From Streptomyces sp. NBC_01716 (GTDB lineage: Bacteria > Actinomycetota > Actinomycetes > Streptomycetales > Streptomycetaceae), in assembly GCF_036248275.1 (NCBI RefSeq), contig NZ_CP109181.1, forward strand, positions 1,302,001-1,366,000: a DNA stretch of 64,000 nt, read 5' to 3'. The notes under the pieces were generated by a model. That model had not been told where the DNA came from, did no database searches, and saw only the letters and a program-made list of their open reading frames with translations. Shown in pieces: positions 1-8,868 of this stretch (the first letter of the stretch is position 1; each line of letters opens with the position of its first letter). The translations under genes and the position numbers were made by a program.

Positions 1-1518
1 GCGCATCAGTGCCACACACATCCCGATCATGACGAGCGCGAACGGCGCGGCCACCAGGATGGTCAGATTCTGGAGCCCTTGCAGCGCGTCGCCCTGGCCA
101 TTGCCGACGAGCAGCATCACCGCGGCGACGGCGCCGGTCAGCACACCCCAGAAGACGATCACGTACTTGCTGGCTTCGAAGTGGCCCTTCTGGGAGAGGG
201 TGCCCATCACGATGGACGCGGCGTCGGCGCCGGAGACGAAGAAGATGCCGACGAGGATCATCACCAGCAGGCTGGTGACGGTGGCGATCGGGAAGTCCTG
301 GAGCAGCGCGAAGAGCTGGCCCTCGGGCGTCGCCTCCTTCGTGAGCCGGCCCTTGTCCTCCTGGAGCCTGATGGCCGATCCGCCGAAGATGGCGAACCAG
401 ATCAGGCTGACGGTGCTCGGTACGAGGATGACGCCGCCCACGAACTGACGGATCGTCCGGCCACGGCTGATGCGCGCGATGAACATGCCGACGAAGGGCG
501 TCCAGGAGATCCACCAGGCCCAGTAGAAGACCGTCCAGCTGCCGAGCCACTCGGCGACTCCCCGGCCGCTGCTGGCCTCGGTGCGGCCCGCCAGCTGGGC
601 GAGGTCGCCGAAGTAGGACGCGATCGACGTCGGCAGCAGGTCGAGCACGAAGACGGTCGGACCGAGGATGAACACGAACAGGGCCAGGATCAGCGCCAGC
701 ACCATGTTGGTGTTGGAGAGCCACTGGATGCCCTTCTCGACGCCGGAGACCGCCGAGGCGACGAACGCCAGGGTCAGGACGGCGATGATGGTGACGAGGA
801 GTCCTGTGCTGACGGAGTCGAGCCAGTTCAGCTCGGTGAAGCCGCTGCCGATCTGGAGCGCGCCGAGGCCCAGCGAGGCGGCCGAGCCGAAGAGCGTCGC
901 GAAGATGGCGAGGATGTCGATGACGCGCCCCGTGGTGCCGTACGCGTGCTTCTCTCCGATGAGCGGCACGAAGACCGCGCTGATCGTCTGGCGGCGTTTG
1001 CGCCGGAAGGTGCTGTACGCGATGGCGAGACCGACCACGGCGTAGATGGCCCAGGGGTGCAGGGTCCAGTGGAACAGCGTGGTGGCCATGGCCGTTTCGG
1101 TGGCCGCCGCCGCGTCCGGGGGGTTGGTGCCGGGGGGCGGGTCGGTGAAGAAGGTGAGCGGTTCGTTCACGCCGAAGAACATCAGGCCGATGCCCATGCC
1201 GGCGCTGAACATCATCGCGACCCAGGAGACGGTCCTGAACTCGGGCTTCTCCCCCTCGTCACCGAGGGTGATCTTGCCGTACCGGCTGATCGCCAGCCAG
1301 AGGGCGAAGACGACGAAGCCCGAGGCCACCAGGACAAAGGCCCAACCACCGTTGTGGATGAGGCCGGAGAGCATGGAGCTGGACGCGTCCTCCAAGGAGT
1401 CGGTGCCGACGGAGCCCCAGATGACGAAGGCGAGCGTGAGGACGGCGGTGACACCGAACACGACCCTGTCGGTCTGGGGGTGTTGGGATTCCTGGGGGTG
1501 GCCCGGCTCGCCGGTCAT
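1..1518 (-). CDS. BCCT-family betaine/choline/carnitine transporter (3' end cut by window edge)
   Basis: This gene encodes a sodium- or proton-coupled importer of quaternary ammonium osmolytes in the cytoplasmic membrane. The visible 506 residues show the BCCT hallmarks: a glycine-rich GMGIG-FFGVNEP segment near residue 106 and the tryptophan-rich signature SWTVFYWAWWISWTPF near residues 322-340, set among many long hydrophobic segments. The family normally has 12 membrane helices and about 500-700 residues, so only the C-terminal tail is missing. The ATG at 1518 was chosen because AAGGAGG lies about 13 bases upstream; in-frame GTG/TTG codons at 1575-1578 have a poorly spaced ribosome site. 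It is transcribed away from the carboxypeptidase gene and probably forms its own unit. Substrate (glycine betaine or choline) cannot be decided from sequence. Confidence 0.93.
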   Translation of the reverse strand, partial: MTGEPGHPQESQHPQTDRVVFGVTAVLTLAFVIWGSVGTDSLEDASSSMLSGLIHNGGWAFVLVASGFVVFALWLAISRYGKITLGDEGEKPEFRTVSWVAMMFSAGMGIGLMFFGVNEPLTFFTDPPPGTNPPDAAAATETAMATTLFHWTLHPWAIYAVVGLAIAYSTFRRKRRQTISAVFVPLIGEKHAYGTTGRVIDILAIFATLFGSAASLGLGALQIGSGFTELNWLDSVSTGLLVTIIAVLTLAFVASAVSGVEKGIQWLSNTNMVLALILALFVFILGPTVFVLDLLPTSIASYFGDLAQLAGRTEASSGRGVAEWLGSWTVFYWAWWISWTPFVGMFIARISRGRTIRQFVGGVILVPSTVSLIWFAIFGGSAIRLQEDKGRLTKEATPEGQLFALLQDFPIATVTSLLVMILVGIFFVSGADAASIVMGTLSQKGHFEASKYVIVFWGVLTGAVAAVMLLVGNGQGDALQGLQNLTILVAAPFALVMIGMCVALMR

Positions 1519-1650
1519 GACCGGCGGCGGACCTCCTTCGGCTCCCGACTTCTCTGCGTCCTTCGGCACGGGCAACACCTTTCGGGGTTTCGCGGAGCAT
1601 GCGCCGGGGCTCCGTTCCGCCTCAGCGCATGTGACCTGGGTCTCTTTCTA

Positions 1651-2949
1651 TCAACAAGTCGTCACGGGTTGTCCGACGGTGAGGTGGTAGGTGGCACGGC
1701 CGTCGAGGAGAAGCGGGATGAGTTTGCGCTGGGACTGACGCAGCGGCACGAAGGCGCCGTCACCGCGCGAGGGCAGGGCCTTGACGCCGTGCAACGCCAG
1801 TTCGTCCTTCACATCCGCGTACTGGGTGGCGTCGAGCCGGTACCCGCAGGGCGGGTTCTTCAGGGTGTCCTCGGGGGTCGCGGGCTCGTTGTCGCCGCCG
1901 CCGAGGTAGACGGTGCCGTGGTCGAGCAGTCCGGCGGCGCGGGAGAGCGCGGTGGCGGCGGCGATCTGTACGCGGCGCTCGTCGGCATAGCCGAACAGAC
2001 CCTTGAGGGAGTCGAGTTGGCTGTCGACGCGGCGCCGGTGGTTCAGCGACGGGTCGTTCTCCTCGGCCTCGGACCGGGGGTCGACGCGGCTCTCGATGAG
2101 CAGGCCGACGGAGTGCTTGACGCCGGAGGCGTTGCGCAGGATGCGCTCCTGGCCGTCGCCCGCCGTCTGTCTGATCGGGTCGCCGGTGACGGGGTCGGTC
2201 CAGATGCCGTAGGTGCCGATGGAGTGGTCGCCGTCGCGGGCGGCCGGGCGTACGTACGCCTCCGACAGGGTCTGGGCCTCCTTGTGCACCCGCGACGAGG
2301 TGTTGAGGTTGCGCGGCCAGAGGTCGAAGAGGTCCTTGTCGTAGTACGGCGGCGTGGCCCCGTACTCGTGCAGGTCGTAGATGACGTCGGGCTCGCGGTC
2401 GCGCGTGAGGGCGGCCATGGTGCGGCCCTCGGCCGTCTTGAGCGCGATGTGGTCGCGGTTGATGTCGACGCCGTCGGAGTTGCCGCGGGTGTCGGCGGCG
2501 CGGCCGTCGGGGTTGGCGGTGGGAACGACGAGGACGCTCGTACGGTCCAGGAAGCGCTTCGTCGCGCGGTCCTTGGGATAGGCCAGGTCGCGGACGGTGG
2601 TGAGGCACGCCTCCCGGCCCGACGGCTCGTCACCGTGCTGGCTGCAGATGAGCAGCAGGCTGGTCACCGAGCGCTTGTTGCCCAGCTCGACGAGGTTGAG
2701 CGGGCGGCCCTGCTTGGTGGTGCCTATGGTGCTGACGGTGACTCCGTCGCCGCCTCGGTCGACGGCGGCGAGGAACTCCTGCTCCTGCGCCAGGGTCGTC
2801 CAGTCGGCGCCGCCGTTCTCTTCGAAGCCCGTACGGGGCGGTGTGTCGGCCGGCACTGCGGTGACGGCCGACGAGGGAAGTGCGGTGAGGGGGACGACGA
2901 GGGCGGCTGCCGCCACCGACAGGACGAGCGTGCGAATCCGGGACGTCAT
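1651..2949 (-). CDS. Secreted M14-family zinc carboxypeptidase
   Basis: The 432-residue product begins with a classic signal peptide (about residues 1-28, ending near AVTAVPA) and so is exported. The M14 zinc site is visible: H105 and E108 in QHGDEPSG, and a third ligand H194 in DLHEYG. Substrate-binding residues are suggested by PTANPDGR (143-150) and the following DINRDH. The catalytic glutamate is likely E286 in GLLIESR. It should remove C-terminal residues from peptides or cell-wall peptides outside the cell. The ATG at 2949 gives the signal peptide; the longer upstream reading frame adds a non-signal extension and was not used. It stands alone, divergent from the LacI-family gene, with about 130 bases between it and the BCCT gene. 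Confidence 0.92.
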   Translation of the reverse strand: MTSRIRTLVLSVAAAALVVPLTALPSSAVTAVPADTPPRTGFEENGGADWTTLAQEQEFLAAVDRGGDGVTVSTIGTTKQGRPLNLVELGNKRSVTSLLLICSQHGDEPSGREACLTTVRDLAYPKDRATKRFLDRTSVLVVPTANPDGRAADTRGNSDGVDINRDHIALKTAEGRTMAALTRDREPDVIYDLHEYGATPPYYDKDLFDLWPRNLNTSSRVHKEAQTLSEAYVRPAARDGDHSIGTYGIWTDPVTGDPIRQTAGDGQERILRNASGVKHSVGLLIESRVDPRSEAEENDPSLNHRRRVDSQLDSLKGLFGYADERRVQIAAATALSRAAGLLDHGTVYLGGGDNEPATPEDTLKNPPCGYRLDATQYADVKDELALHGVKALPSRGDGAFVPLRQSQRKLIPLLLDGRATYHLTVGQPVTTC

Positions 2950-3124
2950 CAGGTGCGGTCTCCGAGGCTCGGCGGGGCGGCCCGAAGAACGAATGCCCCG
3001 TGAACGGAATTCCCTTGGTGCGGAAACGTACTCCGGTGAACAACGGTGCGACAGAGGGCTGTCCGCGATCAGCCGGATGTCGGGGAATGCGCGCCGTCCC
3101 TGCTGAGGCGGGTATACGGGCTCC

Positions 3125-3138
3125 AGGGAGCGCTCTCT
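3125..3138. promoter_or_regulatory. Putative LacI-family operator upstream of the regulator
   Basis: An imperfect palindrome AGGGAGCGCTCTCT with a perfect GAGCGCTC core lies about 170 bases before the LacI-type gene. It shares a ten-base core (GAGCGCTCTC) with the palindrome upstream of the GH81 gene and resembles the CebR-type operators known for LacI repressors in Streptomyces. Autoregulation is inferred. The rest of the 359-base gap 2950-3308 shows no gene. Confidence 0.5.
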
Positions 3139-3308
3139 GCGTGGCGGGGGCAGCGGATACCCTGTACCGGTCCCGGCTGCCCGTACGGTCATCCGTCCCC
3201 CGCCGCCGGGTCCGTCCAGAGCGTGGACGCCGCCCGTTCGACCGGAATGTCCACCGGCCGGAACAGGGCCGTGCCCAGCCGCGCGGCCACCGAGGAGGAG
3301 TACCCGCC

Positions 3309-4349
3309 TTGCCCGAGCAGTCACCTGGGTCCCGGCCCACACTGGAAGCCGTCGCGGCACGTGCCGGCGTCTCCCGGGCCACCGCGTCCCGGGTCGTCAA
3401 CGGCGGTGCCGGGGTGCGGCAGCCGCTCGTCGACAAGGTGCTGCGGGCCGTGGAGGAACTGGGGTACGTGCCGAACCACGCGGCCCGCACACTGGTCACC
3501 CGGCGGACCGGCGCGGTCGCGGTGATCATCGCCGAGCCGGAGATCCGGATCTTCTCCGACCCGTTCTTCTCGCAGCAGATACGCGGCATCAGCAAGGAAC
3601 TGACCGCCCACGACACCCAGTTGGTGCTGCTCCTGCTCGAAGGCCCCCGCGACTTCGAACGGATCGCCCGCTATCTGGCGGGCGGCCATGTCGACGGCGC
3701 CCTCGCCTTCTCGCTGCACATCGACGACCCGCTGCCGGCGATCATCCGCCGGTCGGGGACGCCGACGGTGTACGGCGGCCGGCCGAGCTGGACGTCGGCC
3801 CCCAGCGATCAGGGCGTGCCGTACGTGGACGCCGACAATCGCGGCGGCGCGCGGGCGGCCGTGCAGTATCTGCGCGATCTCGGGCGCGAGCGCATCGCGC
3901 ACATCGCGGGACCGCGCGACCAGACCTCGTCCACCGACCGGCTCGACGGCTACCGCGACGTACTCCTGGACGCCGACCCCGCCCTGATCACCGAGGGCGA
4001 GTTCACGGTGGAGAGCGGCGCGCGGGCGATGAAGGACCTGCTGGACCGGCGCCCGGACCTGGACGCGGTGTTCGCGGCCAACGACCTGATGGCGTCCGGC
4101 GCGCTGCGGGTGCTGCGCGAGCGCGGAATCGCGGTGCCCGATGAGGTGGCGCTGGTCGGTTTCGACGACATGGTGTCCATCGCCGAGGACACGGATCCGC
4201 CGCTGACCACGATCCGGCAGGACGTGGAGGGGCAGGGCCGGCTGATGGCCAGGCTGCTGCTGCGCGGGCTCGACAAGGACAGCGAGGAGACGCGGGCGCC
4301 CGCGTCCGTGATCACGCCGACGACGCTGGTGCGGCGGGCCTCGGCCTGA
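3309..4349 (+). CDS. LacI-family transcriptional repressor
   Basis: The 346-residue protein has an N-terminal LacI helix-turn-helix (TLEAVAARAGVSRATASRVVNG, residues about 10-31) and hinge, followed by a periplasmic-binding-protein-like sugar-sensing domain ending with the family phrases VALVGFDD and PPLTTIRQD. The TTG at 3309 was chosen because GAGGAGGAG lies eight bases upstream and it places the helix-turn-helix at the normal distance from the N terminus. The frame stays open upstream without homology. It is convergent with the GH81 glucanase gene, and both genes have a similar palindrome upstream, so it probably represses the glucanase and itself until a beta-1,3-glucan oligosaccharide is present. 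The ligand is an inference from context. Confidence 0.93.
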   Translation: MPEQSPGSRPTLEAVAARAGVSRATASRVVNGGAGVRQPLVDKVLRAVEELGYVPNHAARTLVTRRTGAVAVIIAEPEIRIFSDPFFSQQIRGISKELTAHDTQLVLLLLEGPRDFERIARYLAGGHVDGALAFSLHIDDPLPAIIRRSGTPTVYGGRPSWTSAPSDQGVPYVDADNRGGARAAVQYLRDLGRERIAHIAGPRDQTSSTDRLDGYRDVLLDADPALITEGEFTVESGARAMKDLLDRRPDLDAVFAANDLMASGALRVLRERGIAVPDEVALVGFDDMVSIAEDTDPPLTTIRQDVEGQGRLMARLLLRGLDKDSEETRAPASVITPTTLVRRASA

Positions 4350-4392
4350 GAGTCGTCTCGGGCCGGGACCCGCCGCTGGTGGGGGGGGTGGG

Positions 4393-4418
4393 CGAGGTCG
4401 CCGGTCGTGGTGACCTCG
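4393..4418. terminator. Hairpin between convergent genes
   Basis: CGAGGTC and GACCTCG form a seven-pair stem (plus a G-T pair) around a ten-base loop, immediately after the LacI-type gene and the GH81 stop codon. There is no clear T-run, as is usual in Streptomyces. It may serve both strands. Confidence 0.45.
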
Positions 4419-4425
4419 GGTGCGC

Positions 4426-6687
4426 TCAGCCGGTGGTGCTCGCCGCGGAGCGGGCGGGCACCGTGAGCGTCGTGCCGTCGGAGAAGGTGACCGTCTGCTC
4501 CGTCGACGCGAAGTTGTGCGCGGCGTACGTGCTCACCCCGCCCTTGGTGAAGACGGCCGAGGTCGGGATCGACCCGGTCACGGTCGGGTCGGGGGCGCCG
4601 ACCGCGTCGAGGGTGCCGATCCAGTGGTGGACATGGGCCTTGGACTCGCCGGCCTCCGGGGACAGGGCAGCCTGGCCCGCGTCCCACTTGGCCTTGGCCC
4701 CCGCCGGGTCGGAGATCGCCTCGAACTCCCAGAGGATGTCGCGCCATTCGACGGCGGGCCCGCCGTTCTGCTCCTCCATCTCGGCGATGTTGCGGCCGAT
4801 GGCCTCCTTCTCACGGCCAAGGTGGAGTGAACCCCCGGTCACGGGAAGGACGTTGATGCCGTGGATCTCCTCGGGGTTCGCGGTCCACCAGGTGGAGTAC
4901 GCGCCGCCGCTCCCCCACACCATGCCGACCGTGCCGCGCGCGAACTCGGCCGGGAAGACCTCCTGGTCGGCGTCGAACCAGTACTGGCCGATCGCCTCGG
5001 ACTCGGTGGCCAGCAGATACGAACCCAGGTCACGGAGCTCGTCGTTGCCCGTCGCCGAGCCCCAGAGGACCAGTCCCGCACTGAGGTTGATGGACTCCGA
5101 CGACGACTCCTGGTTGTTGCCAGCGGCGAAGCCCTGGTGTCCGGAGGCCCAGCTGTGGCCCGCGTACACGTCGAACCCGCGCAGGAACGGGAAGTCACTG
5201 TCCGTACGGCTCGGGTTGGCCGCGTCGCGTACCAGCGTCTCGACCATGCCGCCCCAGGCGGACTCGGCGGCCCACGCCTGGTCGTACTGGGCGACGATCG
5301 CCGCGGCGTAGACGTAGTAGCTGTAGTGGAAGTGGTGGTCGTTGAGTTCGGTGTCGCTGCCGTACGAGGCGGGGTAACCGGTCAGCGTCTTCCAGTCGTT
5401 GTCGTAGCTGAACTCACTGGCGCCGCCCGCCGTGAACCATTCCTCCAAGCGGCCCTTGAGCAGATCCACGATCTTGTCGCGCGTCGCGGTCTCGCCGATC
5501 TGGTCGGCGATCGGGGCCAGTTGGGCGAGCCGGCCGAGCGCCTTGCCCGTCCAGTAGGTGTCCGTGGCGCCCGAGAACGGGTCGCCGGCGTTCACCACCT
5601 CGTCCAACTGCGCCTTGAGCGCGGCCGTGTCGACACCGCTGGACTCCGGCAGCGCGGGCAGCACACCGGACGCCTGCTGGCGGGTGGTGAAGGTGGTGGA
5701 CTCGCGCACCTTCATCGTGCCGCGCGGTGACACATAGGTGTACGGGGTGAGTTCGTCGGTCGTGTTGAGCCACTGGTGCCGGTAGAGGGCCTGGAGCGTG
5801 CCTTTCTCGGTGCCCTCCTGGGGCTCGGTGGTGAGGGTGTACGTCGCCTGGACGTCGCCGCCCTCGCTGTTCCAACTCGTCGTGGAGCCGGTGACGAAGC
5901 TGAAGGCGTACTTGGCGTAGGTCGCGAGCGCGTCCTCGGAGGGCAGGAGCGCGAGCGAGAAGTAGTCCTTGTCGCCGAGTCCGGCCGTGACGGTGGAGCC
6001 CGAGACCGACCAGTCGCTGCCGGTCGGCGCGAAGAGCGCGTAGTGGTGTCCGGCGACGGTGATGCCGAGGACGTTGCCGTCGTCGGAGAAGACGGTGGGG
6101 GCCGACGCGGTGGTGATGCTCGCGTCGCCGCCCGAGCCCTTGGCGTACACGTAGGGCATGCCGTGGCCGATGGTGGTCCGCAGGGTGCGGGTGCCGTCGG
6201 ACCAGTAGGGCGTGACGGTCCAGTCGGACCAGTCGTCGGCCTTGGTGTCGGCGGAGTTGAGGCCGGTGAGGCCCAGGGTGAGATCGGCCTTGTGCGCGTA
6301 CTCGTACTGCCGTCCGTCACCCACGATGGCGGGGGTCGTCGGGTAGCCGACCTCCAGCCCGCCCGCGGTCGCCTGGTAGGTGAGGGGGTGGCCGTACATC
6401 GGGGTGGAGTACGGGTTGTCGCCGTACCGCTGATAGGCGAGCGACGTCCACCAGTCGTTGGTGGGCACCGGCCTGTCCTTGGCCTGCTCGGTCAGCTTGG
6501 GCGTGACGGGGGCGCCCACGTTGTTGGTGGGGCCCGACGTGCCGGCGGGGCGGGTGTCGGAGTAACTGCCGGAGCCGACGGGGATGTTCGCGGCGGACGC
6601 GGGACCGGCGGCGGGCCCCAGTCCTACGGCGGCCACGGCGGTGACCAGAACCAGCACCGAGGCGGGTCTGGAGCGGGAGGTGGGCAT
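4426..6687 (-). CDS. Secreted GH81 endo-1,3-beta-glucanase
   Basis: This 753-residue protein starts with a signal peptide (hydrophobic run LVLVTAVAAVGL, cleavage near ASAAN) and carries typical GH81 motifs: NDHHFHYSYY, GHSWASG and the acidic NNQESSSESIN segment that holds catalytic glutamates in the family. It hydrolyses internal beta-1,3 links of laminarin or fungal cell-wall glucan outside the cell. The ATG at 6687 is preferred because GAGGT lies seven bases upstream; a GTG nine bases earlier is possible. No carbohydrate-binding module is evident. A perfect 12-base palindrome lies 36 bases upstream of the start, and a LacI-type gene is convergent on its 3' side, suggesting substrate-induced expression. 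Confidence 0.93.
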   Translation of the reverse strand: MPTSRSRPASVLVLVTAVAAVGLGPAAGPASAANIPVGSGSYSDTRPAGTSGPTNNVGAPVTPKLTEQAKDRPVPTNDWWTSLAYQRYGDNPYSTPMYGHPLTYQATAGGLEVGYPTTPAIVGDGRQYEYAHKADLTLGLTGLNSADTKADDWSDWTVTPYWSDGTRTLRTTIGHGMPYVYAKGSGGDASITTASAPTVFSDDGNVLGITVAGHHYALFAPTGSDWSVSGSTVTAGLGDKDYFSLALLPSEDALATYAKYAFSFVTGSTTSWNSEGGDVQATYTLTTEPQEGTEKGTLQALYRHQWLNTTDELTPYTYVSPRGTMKVRESTTFTTRQQASGVLPALPESSGVDTAALKAQLDEVVNAGDPFSGATDTYWTGKALGRLAQLAPIADQIGETATRDKIVDLLKGRLEEWFTAGGASEFSYDNDWKTLTGYPASYGSDTELNDHHFHYSYYVYAAAIVAQYDQAWAAESAWGGMVETLVRDAANPSRTDSDFPFLRGFDVYAGHSWASGHQGFAAGNNQESSSESINLSAGLVLWGSATGNDELRDLGSYLLATESEAIGQYWFDADQEVFPAEFARGTVGMVWGSGGAYSTWWTANPEEIHGINVLPVTGGSLHLGREKEAIGRNIAEMEEQNGGPAVEWRDILWEFEAISDPAGAKAKWDAGQAALSPEAGESKAHVHHWIGTLDAVGAPDPTVTGSIPTSAVFTKGGVSTYAAHNFASTEQTVTFSDGTTLTVPARSAASTTG

Positions 6688-6723
6688 GGACGGCACCTCG
6701 AAGTCATGGGGGGAAGGAAGTCC

Positions 6724-6735
6724 GAGAGCGCTCTC
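6724..6735. promoter_or_regulatory. LacI-type operator upstream of the GH81 gene
   Basis: GAGAGCGCTCTC is a perfect 12-base palindrome 36 bases before the glucanase start. It matches the core of the site at 3125-3138 upstream of the neighbouring LacI-type gene. A protein bound here would block transcription of the glucanase. Confidence 0.65.
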
Positions 6736-6873
6736 AGACGTAAAGGAACGTAAAACTCCTGAAACCTGAGTGTCAATAGTGTTGACGCAGAAGGCAGTTG
6801 TGGGTCGGTGGACGCTGTTGTGCGTTCGAGTCTTGATGGAAAGACGGAATGACGGAACGACGAGATCTCAGGA

Positions 6874-7731
6874 TCACGGAGTGACGGGCGCGGGACCCCG
6901 GGGGTCCGGGCTGAGCGACACCGGTCCGAGCCGGGAGCCCCGGAGTTGGGCGACGACGACGGTGGCGTCCCACTCCTCGGAGGTCACGACACGCGGGGCG
7001 AGGCCGTCGGCCCTGACCGTGGCGACCGCGCCCGGGGCCTGGCGCTCGCTCGTCTCGAAGAGCAGATGGCCGCCGGGCGCCAGCCAGTCCGGCGCCCGCG
7101 CGGTCACGCGCCGCAGGACGTCCAGCCCGTCGGCGCCGCCGTCGAGGGCCACCAGCGGCTCGTACTCGCGCGCCTCGGACGGCAGCAGGGGGACCTCTTC
7201 CGTCGGTACGTAGGGCACGTTGGCGAGGAGGATGTCGATACGGCTCCGAAGGTCGTCCGGCAGGGCGTCGAAGAGGTCCCCTTCGAGAACCGTGCCGCCG
7301 TACGCGAGATTGCGGCGGGCGCAGGCGACGGCCGACGGGTCGATGTCGGAGGCGTACAGCTCGACGGGCTGGTGCGCGGTCGCGAGCAGCGCGGCGCCGA
7401 GCGCGCCGGAGCCGCAGCAGAGGTCGACGACGACGGCGGGCCGCCCGGCGGGGGCCTGATGGATCAGGGCGGTCGCCTGTCGCACGAGGAATTCCGTACG
7501 GCGCCGGGGGACGAAGACCCCACTGTCGACGGCGATCCGCAGACCGTGGAACTCGGCCCAGCCGACGACATGTTCCAGGGGCTGCCCGGCCGCGCGGCGG
7601 CTCACCATGTCGGCGAGCCCGGCGGGGCTGTCGGCGGCGGAGACCAGGAGCCGCGCCTCGTCCTCGGCGAAGACGCAGCCGGCGGCGCGGAGGGTGGTGA
7701 CGACGGAAGAGAGGGAGGGTGTTGCCGACAT
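6874..7731 (-). CDS. PrmC/HemK-like protein N5-glutamine methyltransferase
   Basis: The 285-residue protein is a class I SAM-dependent methyltransferase. SAM motif I reads VVVDLCCGSGALG (near residue 104). The catalytic region is NVPYVPTEEVP where true PrmC/HemK enzymes have NPPY, which is typical of the actinobacterial PrmC-like side family. The N-terminal helical part (residues 1-80, RRAAGQPLEHVVGW) matches the HemK substrate-recognition domain. It may methylate the GGQ glutamine of a release factor or another protein. The NVPY variant leaves the substrate uncertain, and another PrmC next to prfA is expected elsewhere in the genome. AAAGG lies seven bases before the ATG. It is monocistronic by spacing. 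Confidence 0.85.
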   Translation of the reverse strand: MSATPSLSSVVTTLRAAGCVFAEDEARLLVSAADSPAGLADMVSRRAAGQPLEHVVGWAEFHGLRIAVDSGVFVPRRRTEFLVRQATALIHQAPAGRPAVVVDLCCGSGALGAALLATAHQPVELYASDIDPSAVACARRNLAYGGTVLEGDLFDALPDDLRSRIDILLANVPYVPTEEVPLLPSEAREYEPLVALDGGADGLDVLRRVTARAPDWLAPGGHLLFETSERQAPGAVATVRADGLAPRVVTSEEWDATVVVAQLRGSRLGPVSLSPDPRGPAPVTP

Positions 7732-7770
7732 GGAAACCTTTCGGGGCGCTTCACGGGCGCTCCCGCGGTC

Positions 7771-7917
7771 TCAGCCTCTCGGACGGACCACGCGGCCGTG
7801 AGTGGGGAGCACCCGGCCTGACACTGCGGTAATGGGTCCCACCTCCTCGGTCGAGCTCTGCGTAGGTCGCGTCACAGTACCCCACCGGTGCCGGCGGGGC
7901 GCGGGGACGGTGGTCAT
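7771..7917 (-). CDS. Small hypothetical protein, coupled to an upstream small ORF
   Basis: A 48-residue reading frame begins with an ATG that overlaps the TGA of the preceding small ORF (ATGA). That overlap is the main reason for listing it. The product is basic and proline-rich, shows no domain and ends close to the PrmC-like gene. It may be spurious. Confidence 0.25.
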   Translation of the reverse strand: MTTVPAPRRHRWGTVTRPTQSSTEEVGPITAVSGRVLPTHGRVVRPRG

Positions 7918-8084
7918 GGCGATGTTCGGTCCCCCCGCAACAGTTCCGTGTGCGGATGCCGGCGGATCTCCACGGAGTGGTCGACCGCCTGTGAGAGGTC
8001 GAACGACGAGCAGACGGGATCCGTCGCGTCGCGCCACCGCTCGTGGTACGCGGCGCAGCTTTCACATCCGGGCACCGGGGACAA
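7914..8084 (-). CDS. Small CxxC protein (56-57 aa), start uncertain
   Basis: The frame encodes a short protein opening with PGCESCAAYHERW and ending with EIRRHPHTELL, a pattern seen in small uncharacterised Streptomyces proteins that sit beside XRE regulators. The CxxC pair suggests a metal or redox site. Start candidates are TTG at 8084 or GTG at 8075; neither has a good ribosome site. It overlaps, on the opposite strand, the non-conserved N-terminal part of the XRE/PLD-like frame, so both cannot be intact genes in full. The overlap with the next small ORF (ATGA) supports real translation. Recognition is from memory, so confidence is limited. Confidence 0.35.
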   Translation of the reverse strand: MSPVPGCESCAAYHERWRDATDPVCSSFDLSQAVDHSVEIRRHPHTELLRGDRTSP

Positions 8085-8803
8085 GGTCCGGTGCGACGCG
8101 TAGCGCCCTCGCCCGTAGAGTCGGAGTGACCAGGAAGACGGTTGAACGATGGCTCTCCGACCCATCCAGGGTGCCGCACCAGCAGACCCGGGACGACGTG
8201 GCGGAGTTGTTGGGAGTGAGTGCCGACGTGCTGTGGCCCAGGGCGATTCGGAGTGCCGTGAAAACCGGGCCCGACCGGGAGATCGTCGCGGCCTACCCGT
8301 ACCGCAATGCCTGCCCGACATCGGTGTGGGCGCGTCTTATTGACGGTGCGTCGGCGAACATCACCTTCGCCGGATACACCAACTACTTTGTGTGGCAGGA
8401 GCATCGGCGGCTGCCCGAACGGCTGGCTGCGAAAGCCGCTTCCGGGTGCGGCGTACGTTTCCTCGTGGGCGATCCGGATTCCGAGATCACCCGGCGCCGG
8501 GAAGCGGTCGAAGGAGTCCCCCTCACCGTCGGAACACGCATCCGCATCACCCTGGACGCCCTGAGCAAGATCGAGGGCCACGGCGGAATCGACGCCCGGT
8601 TCTCCGACGACCACGTCGCGTTGAGCGTCTTCATCTTCGATGACGAGATGCTGGTGACGCCACACCTTTCGAGCCTCCTCGGACACGAGTCACCGATGCT
8701 GCATCTCCGGCGTCTCGGGGACGACGGTCTGTACGACCGGTTCGCCGGGCACGTGGCGGCGCTCTGGGAGGCCGGACGGCCCATCCCGGCCCCGACAGGC
8801 TGA
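7916..8803 (+). CDS. XRE-type regulator with PLD-like C-terminal domain, N terminus probably degraded
   Basis: From about residue 63 (base 8102) to the end, this frame looks like a conserved Streptomyces regulator: a helix-turn-helix (SALARRVGVTRKTVERWLSDP), then a domain with ITFAGYTNYF, RFLVGDPDSE and HVALSVFIFDDEM that resembles phospholipase-D-like sensor domains of XRE proteins. The first 60 or so residues are arginine-rich and unlike the family, which normally has about 20-25 residues including the first helix before SALAR. The ATG at 7916 is the most plausible long start; a real start near 8100 would leave the DNA-binding domain incomplete. The conserved part is intact to its stop, so this may be a recently 5'-truncated gene. 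Confidence 0.6.
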   Translation: MAMFGPPATVPCADAGGSPRSGRPPVRGRTTSRRDPSRRATARGTRRSFHIRAPGTRSGATRSALARRVGVTRKTVERWLSDPSRVPHQQTRDDVAELLGVSADVLWPRAIRSAVKTGPDREIVAAYPYRNACPTSVWARLIDGASANITFAGYTNYFVWQEHRRLPERLAAKAASGCGVRFLVGDPDSEITRRREAVEGVPLTVGTRIRITLDALSKIEGHGGIDARFSDDHVALSVFIFDDEMLVTPHLSSLLGHESPMLHLRRLGDDGLYDRFAGHVAALWEAGRPIPAPTG

Positions 8804-8850
8804 GTGGGCGGGTACTCGCGGCCCTCGTCCGCCTTTCGCACCAGTGGTGA

Positions 8851-8865
8851 GACAGCAATACTGTC
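8851..8865. promoter_or_regulatory. Inverted repeat and -10 element at the MerR gene start
   Basis: GACAG-caata-CTGTC is a perfect inverted repeat ending four bases before the MerR-family ATG. A -10-like TACTGT (8859-8864) sits inside it. The layout suggests an autoregulatory site and a very short or absent leader, both common for Streptomyces MerR genes. Confidence 0.45.
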
Positions 8866-8868
8866 GGT

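Noticed and set aside
79..3003. 974-codon open frame on the plus strand
   Set aside because: It is antisense to the BCCT and carboxypeptidase genes, has low-complexity acidic/arginine composition, and is a typical mirror frame in GC-rich DNA.
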